9,902 bases of DNA. Source: an uncultured Oscillibacter sp. Lineage in GTDB: Bacteria > Bacillota > Clostridia > Oscillospirales > Oscillospiraceae. Positions 1 to 5,916 of this stretch are shown piece after piece. Within the stretch, counting starts at the first letter, position 1, and every line of letters starts with the position of its first letter. The translations under genes were made by a program, and so were the position numbers. Location: contig CAMHDB010000052.1 in assembly GCA_946183715.1 (NCBI GenBank), forward strand, positions 1 through 9,902, in the 5' to 3' direction. The notes below the pieces were generated by a model. That model made no database searches and was not told the origin of the DNA. It was given only the letters and a program-made list of their open reading frames with translations.

Positions 1-87
1 CATTATGACACATTTACCTGCGCGGGGGTAGGTACGCTTCTTTTATCGCTTACCGTGATGGACTGGCACGACATTCAATTACCGTAA
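1..87 (+). CDS. possible C-terminal tail of a membrane protein (partial)
   Basis: Frame 1 is open from the window edge to a TAA at 85-87, giving 28 residues. The middle is hydrophobic (GVGTLLLSLTV), followed by a polar end (MDWHDIQLP). This would fit the last transmembrane helix of a protein whose body lies left of the window, converging on guaA. The hairpin at 104-141 lies 16 bases after the stop and could serve it. An open frame this short occurs often by chance, and no family can be recognised, so the call is weak. Confidence 0.3.
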   Translation, partial: HYDTFTCAGVGTLLLSLTVMDWHDIQLP

Positions 88-96
88 GATATTGGA

Positions 97-144
97 TAAA
101 AGGGCAGTCCCGCCGACCTTGGCACAGGCCGACGGGACTGCTTC
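97..144 (-). terminator. Rho-independent terminator for guaA
   Basis: Arms at 104-118 and 127-141 pair over 15 bp around an 8-base loop. On the minus strand the two non-Watson-Crick positions become G-U wobbles, so the stem is continuous, and it is followed by CC and TTTT (101-98). On the plus strand the same positions are C-A mismatches and only CTTCTGTTGT follows. The leftward direction is therefore favoured, though some bidirectional use is possible. It lies about 170 bases beyond the guaA stop. Confidence 0.75.
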
Positions 145-230
145 TGTTGTAACGAAAATTGCCAAAAATCGTCCGACTTGCAAGCCACTCGACACTTTTC
201 GTCAAGAAAAATAAGGGCGGTAGAAATTTT

Positions 231-251
231 TGCTATCAAAATGCTATCAAA
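231..251. repeat. tandem 10-bp direct repeat with 11-bp period
   Basis: TGCTATCAAA occurs at 231-240 and again at 242-251, one helical turn apart, in an AT-richer stretch just beyond the 3' end of guaA. Only two copies are seen. Short direct repeats of about this period are typical arm-type binding sites of tyrosine integrases, and the 3' end of guaA is a known integration site for genomic islands. No integrase gene is visible here, so the function is inferred. Confidence 0.5.
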
Positions 252-308
252 CCCGTAAGCCAAAGCCTGCAAAACCGCGTGGTTGAGCCATTCTTTACGG
301 CGCGTTAC

Positions 309-1289
309 TTACTCCCACTCGATAGTACCGGAGGGCTTGGGCGTGAGGTCGTAGAGTACGCGGTTGACGCCGGAGACTTCCGCCGTAATGCGTGCCGTGA
401 GCTTGTGCAACAGCGGCCACGGGATTTCCTCTACGGTGGCGGTCATGGCGTCGCGGGTATTGACGGCGCGGAGAATCACGGGCCAGTCGAAAGTACGCCT
501 GCCGTCGCGGACGCCGGTGGAGCGCATATCGGGCACGACGGCGAAATACTGCCAGACTTTCCCGGCCAGTCCGGCGTTGTCGAACTCCTCGCGGAGGATG
601 GCGTCGGCCTCGCGGAGTGCTTCGAGGCGGTCGCGGGTGATAGCGCCCAGACAGCGGACGCCCAGTCCGGGGCCGGGGAACGGCTGACGGTATACCATAG
701 AATCGGGCAGGCCCAGCGCCTTCCCGACGACGCGCACCTCGTCCTTGAACAGGAACTTCAACGGCTCTACGAGTTCAAAGCGCAAGTCTTCGGGGAGTCC
801 GCCGACGTTGTGGTGTGCCTTGACGGGGCCGCTTTCGAGGATATCGGGGTAAATCGTCCCCTGCGCGAGGAAGGCGATACCGTCCAGCTTACGGGCCTCC
901 TCTTCAAAGACACGGATGAACTCCGCGCCGATGACTTTCCGTTTCGTCTCGGGGTCGGACACGCCCGCGAGCTTGTCCAGAAAGCGGTCTACGGCGTCGA
1001 CGTAAATCAGGTTGGCGTTCATCTGGTCGCGGAATACCCGGACGACCTGTTCGGGCTCCCCCTTGCGCAGGAGGCCGTGGTTGACGTGTACGCATACGAG
1101 CTGGCGCCCCACGGCGCGGATGAGCAGGGCCGCCACGACGGAGGAATCCACGCCGCCCGACAGGGCTAAAAGTACCTGTTTGTCTCCGATTTGCTCTTTG
1201 AGTACCCGGCACTGTTCGTTGACGAATGCCTCGGCGAGTGCGGGCGTGGTGATACGCTCCATGCTTTCGGGACGGACGTTGTTTGACAT
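309..1289 (-). CDS. guaA: GMP synthase, ATP-pyrophosphatase subunit (no amidotransferase domain)
   Basis: This enzyme catalyses the last step of GMP synthesis: it adenylates XMP with ATP and aminates it to GMP, in the cytosol. The protein has 326 residues. The PP-loop SGGVDSS is at 44-50. It is followed by the N-type ATP pyrophosphatase fold, the conserved RQPFPGPGLGVRCLG segment and the dimerisation domain, ending in the family signature SGTIEWE. Classical bacterial GuaA has about 510-525 residues. The roughly 190-residue glutaminase domain is absent here, and no GATase lies upstream. It would need a separate glutaminase subunit, as in archaea, or free ammonia. The ATG at 1289 is chosen because GGAGGG lies just upstream and the promoter at 1354-1382 excludes longer in-frame starts. 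It is a monocistronic unit with its own promoter and terminator. All expected motifs are intact, so it should be active. Confidence 0.93.
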   Translation of the reverse strand: MSNNVRPESMERITTPALAEAFVNEQCRVLKEQIGDKQVLLALSGGVDSSVVAALLIRAVGRQLVCVHVNHGLLRKGEPEQVVRVFRDQMNANLIYVDAVDRFLDKLAGVSDPETKRKVIGAEFIRVFEEEARKLDGIAFLAQGTIYPDILESGPVKAHHNVGGLPEDLRFELVEPLKFLFKDEVRVVGKALGLPDSMVYRQPFPGPGLGVRCLGAITRDRLEALREADAILREEFDNAGLAGKVWQYFAVVPDMRSTGVRDGRRTFDWPVILRAVNTRDAMTATVEEIPWPLLHKLTARITAEVSGVNRVLYDLTPKPSGTIEWE

Positions 1290-1353
1290 TAGAATCCCTC
1301 CGTTCAGTTTGATACGGGACGGTTGTCCCGGCCTCTCTGTAAAATAATGTCCT

Positions 1354-1382
1354 ATTATCCACAATCGGTGGGGGTTTTGCAA
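1354..1382 (-). promoter_or_regulatory. guaA promoter (sigma-A type)
   Basis: On the minus strand, a -35 TTGCAA (1382-1377), a 17-base spacer and a -10 GATAAT (1359-1354) match the housekeeping consensus well. Transcription would start near 1347, giving a leader of about 58 bases. The leader contains a small hairpin (arms 1315-1320 and 1325-1330, CGGGAC/GTCCCG, 4-base loop) and the GGAGGG ribosome binding site. I see no purine-riboswitch architecture in so short a leader. Confidence 0.75.
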
Positions 1383-1419
1383 GTGCCGATTTTTACGAAA
1401 TTTCATAGACTGCCCCGCG

Positions 1420-1452
1420 AAAATCTTGACAGCCGCGCTAGGCGCGGCTGTC
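1420..1452 (-). terminator. terminator of the mrp gene
   Basis: A perfect 11-bp stem, arms 1428-1438 and 1442-1452 (GACAGCCGCGC), encloses a 3-base loop. It begins 2 bases after the mrp stop codon. On the minus strand it is followed by AAGATTTTC, a modest U-tract. The plus side (1453 onwards) has no T-run, so it acts leftwards and separates mrp from the guaA promoter. Confidence 0.75.
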
Positions 1453-1454
1453 GG

Positions 1455-2282
1455 TCACTGGGGGTCGATGGCATTCAGGGCGTTTTCAAGCCAGTCGCCC
1501 TCGAACGATTCGATTTCCCCCTTGTCCATAAGGGAGGCCAGCGCGGGTTCGATGGGCATTTCGGCGAGTACGGGCAGTTCGTGCCGCGCGGCGGCCCCGG
1601 AAGTCCTGCCCTCCCCGAACAGGTACAGCTTTTTCCCGCAGTCCGGACAGGTGACGTAGCTCATATTCTCGACCAGTCCGACTATCGGGACTTCCATCAT
1701 CTCCGCCATTTTGACGGCCTTCTCCACGACCATGGAAACCAGCTCCTGCGGGGACGTGACGATGAAAATGCCGTCCAGCGGAATCGACTGGAACACCGAC
1801 AGCGACACGTCCCCGGTTCCCGGCGGCATATCCACAAACAGGTAGTCGCAATCCCACATAACGTCCGTCCAGAACTGCTGCACCATGCCGGAGATAATAG
1901 GCCCGCGCCATACTACCGGGTCGGTCTCGTCGTGCAGGAGCAGGTTCACGGACATGACCTGAATGCCCGTGCGGGTACTGACGGGCATCATCTTTCCGTC
2001 GCTTGTGCCGAACACCTCCTCCTTTGCCCCGAAACACTTCGGAATGGACGGGCCGGTAATGTCGGCGTCCAGAATGCCGACTTTGTAGCCGCGGCGGCGG
2101 GCCATGACGGCGAGCTGGCTTGTGACCATCGACTTCCCCACGCCGCCCTTGCCCGAGACGACGCCGTACACCTTCTCCACGCGCGCCTCCGGACTGAGTT
2201 CCTTCAGCATGCTTTGCGGCGCGGTACGCTGCGCGCAGTCCTGCCCGCAAGTCGAACAGTTGCTTGTGCATTCGTTTGCCAT
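1455..2282 (-). CDS. mrp: Mrp/NBP35 family Fe-S cluster carrier ATPase
   Basis: This is a cytosolic P-loop ATPase of the Mrp/NBP35/ApbC family, which bind Fe-S clusters and pass them to target proteins. The protein has 275 residues. An N-terminal cysteine cluster (C5, C9, C12, C16; pattern Cx3Cx2Cx3C) resembles the extra ligands of NBP35 and of clostridial Mrp proteins. The deviant Walker A SGKGGVGKS is at 43-51, followed by the switch DADITGPSIPKCFG and by VDMPPGTGD. Near the C-terminus CPDCGKK supplies the CxxC pair that holds the bridging cluster at the dimer interface. The ATG at 2282 is preferred: the cysteine cluster follows at once and AAGG sits 11 bases upstream. A GTG twelve bases upstream (VKRV extension) is a less likely alternative. 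It is a single-gene unit, divergent from nptA. All key residues are present. Confidence 0.93.
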   Translation of the reverse strand: MANECTSNCSTCGQDCAQRTAPQSMLKELSPEARVEKVYGVVSGKGGVGKSMVTSQLAVMARRRGYKVGILDADITGPSIPKCFGAKEEVFGTSDGKMMPVSTRTGIQVMSVNLLLHDETDPVVWRGPIISGMVQQFWTDVMWDCDYLFVDMPPGTGDVSLSVFQSIPLDGIFIVTSPQELVSMVVEKAVKMAEMMEVPIVGLVENMSYVTCPDCGKKLYLFGEGRTSGAAARHELPVLAEMPIEPALASLMDKGEIESFEGDWLENALNAIDPQ

Positions 2283-2346
2283 GACGCGTTTCACCTTCGT
2301 TTCAGAATCCCGCTTCCCGGCGAACCGGAAAGCCGACTTGCCCAAT

Positions 2347-2373
2347 ACTATACCATTCCCGCCGTTCCGTCAA
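2347..2373 (-). promoter_or_regulatory. mrp promoter with overlapping inverted repeat
   Basis: On the minus strand, TTGACG (2373-2368) precedes TATAGT (2352-2347), which has a TGG in front of it, an extended -10. The spacer is 15 bases. Reading the -10 as TAGTAT (2350-2345) gives a 17-base spacer but a poorer hexamer. A perfect inverted repeat ATACCA/TGGTAT (2350-2355 and 2375-2380) brackets the spacer and -35 and could be an operator. Confidence 0.65.
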
Positions 2374-2397
2374 CTGGTATCTTGCCGCGTTTGCTCT

Positions 2398-2460
2398 CCG
2401 GCGTGCGGAGGGGCTCGGAAGTTCGGCAAAAGCCTTCCAGTCGAGAGGGGAGGACGCCGG
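2398..2460. other. foldable inverted-repeat segment between the divergent mrp and nptA promoters
   Basis: Outer arms CCGGCGT (2398-2404) and ACGCCGG (2454-2460) enclose two purine-rich strands, then CTC/GAG, GGAAG (2417-2421) pairing with CTTCC (2434-2438), and an inner GGC-AAAA-GCC tip. It lies upstream of both predicted start sites, so neither predicted mRNA would contain it. It could be a protein-binding site, a small RNA or chance in GC-rich DNA. No known RNA family is recognised. Confidence 0.35.
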
Positions 2461-2470
2461 GAAAATGGAG

Positions 2471-2499
2471 TTGTTTTTCCGCGCCCGGGGGATTATAAT
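2471..2499 (+). promoter_or_regulatory. nptA promoter (sigma-A type)
   Basis: A -35 TTGTTT (2471-2476), a 17-base spacer and a perfect -10 TATAAT (2494-2499) are present. The start would be near 2506, about 40 bases before the ATG. It rules out the in-frame ATG at 2465 as the translation start. No PHO box or other operator is recognised. Confidence 0.8.
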
Positions 2500-2548
2500 A
2501 GAACGGTCTCCGTCACTGACACATTTCCCGGAAGAAACGAGGTGTATG

Positions 2549-4372
2549 ATGAATCCATTCGATGTACTGTCCCTGCTGGGGGGACTGGCTATGTTCCTGT
2601 ACGGAATGCGCCTGATGGGCGATTCCCTCAAGGGGAGTTCCTCCGGCACGCTCAAAGTCGCCATGGAACAGGTGACCAACAATCCCGTCAAGGCCTTCGT
2701 GCTGGGGCTCCTCGTCACCGCGCTGATACAGTCCTCCACCGCGACCATCGTGATTACCGCCGGACTGGTCGGCGCGGGTATCCTGACCCTGCACCAGTCG
2801 CTGGGAATCATCATCGGGGCCAACGTCGGCACGACCGTCACGGGGCAGATTATCCGCCTCCTCGACCTCGACGCCTCCGGCGGCGTGACGTGGCTCCGCT
2901 TCCTCCAGCCGTCGACGCTCGCGCCCGTGGCGCTGATTATCGGAATCGTCGTTTTGATGAGCGGGCGCGTGAAGAACGCGCAGTCCGTCGGCGGAATCTC
3001 CATCGGCTTCGGCATTCTCTTCTCCGGACTGCTCAACATGACCGCCTCGGTCAATACGCTCGCCGAGTCGGGTATCATTGAGCGTATGTTTTCCCATTTG
3101 GGCTCCAACCCGTTCCTCGGATACGTCACGGGCGCGGGCGTGGCCTTCGTCCTGCAAAGCTCCTCCGCAGCCGTGGGCATTTTACAGGCCTTCTCCGCCT
3201 CCGGCCTGCTGACGTTCAAGGCGATTTATGCGATTATCGTCGGTATCTACCTCGGCGACTGCGTGACGACCGCGATTGTCTGCTCCATCGGGGCCGAGGC
3301 CGACGCCCGCCGCGTGGGCATTGTCAATATTCTCTTCAACCTCAGCAAGAGCGCGCTGGTACTCGCCGGCGTGGCCGTCGTACACCGCCTCGGACTGCTC
3401 GACGGCCTCTGGAATCAGACCGTCAACTCCGGAATCATCGCCAACACGAACACGGTCTTTAACCTCGCCTGCGCGGTCTGCCTGTTCCCTATGCTGGGCG
3501 TCTACGAGAGCATGAGCCGGAAAATCGTCCCGGACGCCCCGGGCAAGAAGGACAAGTATCAGGAAAAGCTCGACGCCCTGAACCCGGTCTTCTTCGACAC
3601 CCCCGCCCTTGCGCTGCGGAGCTGTTACAACCTCATGATGACGATGTTCACGATTGCGCGCCGCAATATCGAGCAGTCCTTCCGCCTGCTCGACAACTAT
3701 CAGGAGGGCGTACACAAGGAGATTCTCACGGAGGAGGACGCCATAGACCGCATGACCGACCGCCTCAGCCGCTACACCATGGAACTGCTCCCCCACTTGC
3801 AGAACGAGTACCATGTGCGCATACTCGACCAGTACTACAAGGTGATTACGGAGTTTGAACAGCTCGGAGACCACGCCGTGAGCATCGCGAACAACGCCGC
3901 CGACCTCGCAAGGCACAACGCGTCCTACACCGCGCAGGCCCGGCAGGAACTCCGGATTCTGGAAAGGTCCGTGGGGCACATTCTCGACCTGACGGAGGAG
4001 ACCTTCCGGAAGCGGAGTATCAAGGCCGCCTACGAGATTGAGCCAAACGTGCAGGCGGCGGGGGAGATTATCAACACCCTGAAAAAGCACCATATGGAGC
4101 GCATGCGGGCGGGCGTGTGCCAGATGTACGCCAACGCCAGCTTTACGGGCCTCATGATTGACATGAAGCGTATCGCCGCGACGTGCTCCAACGTCGGCGT
4201 GGCGACTGTCGTCCGCGTGCGTCCGGCCCTTGCCGACCACGAGCACCTGTACTACGAGAATCTGCGCTCAGGGGAGGACAAGGACTACAACGAGATATTC
4301 AAGACCGCCCACGACCTGTATTTTGCGGAACTCGCGCGGGTTCCCGCCGTTACCAGTCCGCGCCACCCGTAA
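2549..4372 (+). CDS. Na+/phosphate cotransporter with C-terminal PhoU-like domain
   Basis: This is a membrane protein of the Na/Pi cotransporter family (NptA/PNaS type), which imports phosphate with sodium. It has 607 residues. Residues 1-330 form the transporter core. It opens with the typical GGLAMFLYGMRLMGDSLK and contains the two inverted family repeats, QSSTATIVIT at 61-70 and QSSSAAVGIL at 203-212. After a charged linker near 330-345, residues of about 350-590 are helical and PhoU-like, with two E-x3-D metal-binding-type motifs (E396/D400 and E437/D441). Such a domain may sense or gate phosphate transport. ATG codons stand at 2546 and 2549; the second is chosen because the AGG at 2540-2542 then has 6-base spacing. 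The post-QSS motif of repeat 1 is GANVGTT, but repeat 2 reads GIYLGDCVTT, a departure from the usual NIGT. The gene is monocistronic, divergent from mrp and convergent with the wzz-like operon. Confidence 0.92.
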   Translation: MNPFDVLSLLGGLAMFLYGMRLMGDSLKGSSSGTLKVAMEQVTNNPVKAFVLGLLVTALIQSSTATIVITAGLVGAGILTLHQSLGIIIGANVGTTVTGQIIRLLDLDASGGVTWLRFLQPSTLAPVALIIGIVVLMSGRVKNAQSVGGISIGFGILFSGLLNMTASVNTLAESGIIERMFSHLGSNPFLGYVTGAGVAFVLQSSSAAVGILQAFSASGLLTFKAIYAIIVGIYLGDCVTTAIVCSIGAEADARRVGIVNILFNLSKSALVLAGVAVVHRLGLLDGLWNQTVNSGIIANTNTVFNLACAVCLFPMLGVYESMSRKIVPDAPGKKDKYQEKLDALNPVFFDTPALALRSCYNLMMTMFTIARRNIEQSFRLLDNYQEGVHKEILTEEDAIDRMTDRLSRYTMELLPHLQNEYHVRILDQYYKVITEFEQLGDHAVSIANNAADLARHNASYTAQARQELRILERSVGHILDLTEETFRKRSIKAAYEIEPNVQAAGEIINTLKKHHMERMRAGVCQMYANASFTGLMIDMKRIAATCSNVGVATVVRVRPALADHEHLYYENLRSGEDKDYNEIFKTAHDLYFAELARVPAVTSPRHP

Positions 4373-4385
4373 ACGCGGACACGCG

Positions 4386-4409
4386 AAAAGCCCTCCCGGG
4401 CGGGAGGGC
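4386..4409 (-). terminator. terminator of the wzz-like operon
   Basis: GCCCTCCC (4390-4397) pairs with GGGAGGGC (4402-4409) around a 4-base loop. On the minus strand it starts 10 bases after the stop of the second wzz-like gene and is followed directly by TTTT (4389-4386). On the plus strand it lies 17 bases after the nptA stop but is followed by GGAACGG with no T-run, so it should not stop nptA transcripts efficiently. Confidence 0.8.
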
Positions 4410-4419
4410 GGAACGGACA

Positions 4420-5916
4420 TCAGACTGTCGCGACGGGCTGGGGTTTCGGCTCGTCGGACTGCTCTTTTTTGGGCGGGTTGGCCTCCCGGAGTCCCGAGAC
4501 GGACGCCATGCCCATATATCCAAAAAACAGGAGCGCTTCCACGGCTAGGACAATTTTGACCGTGGTCATGGTAATCAGCGGCGGGACTTCCGACGTGGGG
4601 GGAATGAGCACCCGCACCTCGTCAACAAACGCGACGGTCTCATAATATTCGTTCGCGGTCCGGTTCACATTGGAGATGAGCTGATTGACCTTTTCGTTCA
4701 GGATTTCCAGAGATTCCCGCACAAACGCGTTGTCCTCCGGTTTGGAAGTGGCCTCGGCGGTCTCGAAGCCCTCAATCACGCTCTCGTAGTAGCGGATGGA
4801 GCGCGTGGAGGAGGAAATCGCGGCCTCCGCATCAAGTTTGTCCTGAATCATACTGTCGTAGTTGGCGTTCACGTCCGTGGGGCTGGACACCACAGAGTTT
4901 CCGTTCACGCCGTTGATGATGAGGATGTCGTCCTTGCGGTAATTGTTGATAGAATCCTCGAGGGCGTAAAAGCGGGTACGCTGTACGTTTCTCCGCTGTT
5001 CAATCTGTTCAATCCGCCACCGGTAATAGGCGATTTCGGTCTCCGCGTCGTTTTCGGAGACGCTGTGAATCACGATGTAGGAGGAAATGCGGTCAAGGTC
5101 GATATTCTTGAGCACGCTGGCGGTACGGCGGAGGTCTTGGAAGGTCAGTCCGGTATCCGTGGAGCGGAAACTGCCCGCGGCGTCTTCCAGCGAAGAGAGG
5201 TGCGAGGTGATAGTGCTGAGGGTATTGTTGAAGATATTCGCGGCCTCGGCGTAGTCGTACTCGCGGTAGTCGATGACGCCGAGCGAGTTGCCCATGGATA
5301 TGTTGTGCTTGTAGACCTTCACGCAGTAATTCCGGTAGGCGCGCAAGAGCGCGTTCAGGAAGGCCACGCCTTCCTGCTGGGCAAGTCCGGCGTCCCTGTA
5401 GTGGAAAGAGACGGTGTACTGTGAGATGCTGTATTCGGCGTTCAGCAGAGCGTCAAGGGAGCTCAAATCCATGTTGGCGCCGTTCTTATTAATCATGTCG
5501 TAGTACATGGACAGTCTCTCGTAGGCCGCGGAGGGAATCACGCCGCTGATTTCCACGGCGTTCCGGAATTTCTCCGCATCCAGTAGGTCAAGCCCCAGTT
5601 CATTGAGCGCCTCCTCGAGGACGGCGGGGGACTTTATTCTGGTGACGTCATACGAGCCATGCGAGGAAATCAGGGCCTTGGCCACGCACTCCTCGAGAAC
5701 CTTCTGCGACAGGAGCCCGCAAGCGCCGGACAGACAGCCCAGCCCGAACGCCAGACAGAGCCAGAGTGCGAAGAGTCGCTTGGCGTGCTTGCCAATCAGG
5801 CCGAAATCCACCTTGAGTTCCTCGTCGGCGTCGTCACGGCTGTCGTTGAGAATCGTCAGGAACACATTCTTGTCTTCCTCCATCGGGTATTCGCCCCTTC
5901 CTTTACGGTTTGTCAT
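4420..5916 (-). CDS. Wzz-like polysaccharide co-polymerase family membrane protein (second of a paralogous pair)
   Basis: The predicted protein has 498 residues and the two-TM layout of chain-length determinant (Wzz/PCP) proteins. There is a cytosolic N-terminus of about 48 residues, TM1 at about 49-68, and a large extracytoplasmic region rich in helices and coiled coil (for example the EIAYYRWRIEQIEQRR stretch). A proline-rich IPPTSEVPP precedes TM2 (about 452-473), and a charged, proline-rich tail ends the protein. PCP proteins set the length of surface polysaccharides or serve their export. No Walker motif or tyrosine cluster is present, so it is not a BY-kinase. It is clearly paralogous to the upstream gene: both share FHYxDAG, an xYDYxxAxxxxNNxLxT block and a SSYIV/TSYIV block. 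The start at 5916 overlaps the upstream stop (ATGA) and has AGGTGG before it. The ATG at 5883, behind AAGGGG, is a credible alternative. Its exact role is unknown. Confidence 0.7.
   Translation of the reverse strand: MTNRKGRGEYPMEEDKNVFLTILNDSRDDADEELKVDFGLIGKHAKRLFALWLCLAFGLGCLSGACGLLSQKVLEECVAKALISSHGSYDVTRIKSPAVLEEALNELGLDLLDAEKFRNAVEISGVIPSAAYERLSMYYDMINKNGANMDLSSLDALLNAEYSISQYTVSFHYRDAGLAQQEGVAFLNALLRAYRNYCVKVYKHNISMGNSLGVIDYREYDYAEAANIFNNTLSTITSHLSSLEDAAGSFRSTDTGLTFQDLRRTASVLKNIDLDRISSYIVIHSVSENDAETEIAYYRWRIEQIEQRRNVQRTRFYALEDSINNYRKDDILIINGVNGNSVVSSPTDVNANYDSMIQDKLDAEAAISSSTRSIRYYESVIEGFETAEATSKPEDNAFVRESLEILNEKVNQLISNVNRTANEYYETVAFVDEVRVLIPPTSEVPPLITMTTVKIVLAVEALLFFGYMGMASVSGLREANPPKKEQSDEPKPQPVATV

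Noticed and set aside
75..272. 65-codon minus-strand frame downstream of guaA
   Set aside because: It spans the guaA terminator hairpin, has no ribosome binding site, and resembles no known family.
159..1169. Long plus-strand open frame opposite guaA
   Set aside because: It is a shadow of guaA, whose conserved motifs are all intact on the minus strand. Its translation shows no recognisable domain, and long antisense frames are common in GC-rich genes.
1290..1347. Purine or ppGpp riboswitch in the guaA leader
   Set aside because: The leader is only about 58 bases with one 6-bp hairpin, too short and lacking the conserved junction elements of those riboswitches.
1323..2498. 391-codon plus-strand open frame opposite mrp
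   Set aside because: The Mrp P-loop and cysteine motifs fix the minus strand as coding, and the plus frame crosses two promoters and a terminator.
3182..4246. 354-codon minus-strand open frame inside nptA
   Set aside because: It lies entirely within the well-supported transporter gene and has a low-complexity H/V/R-rich composition typical of antisense frames.
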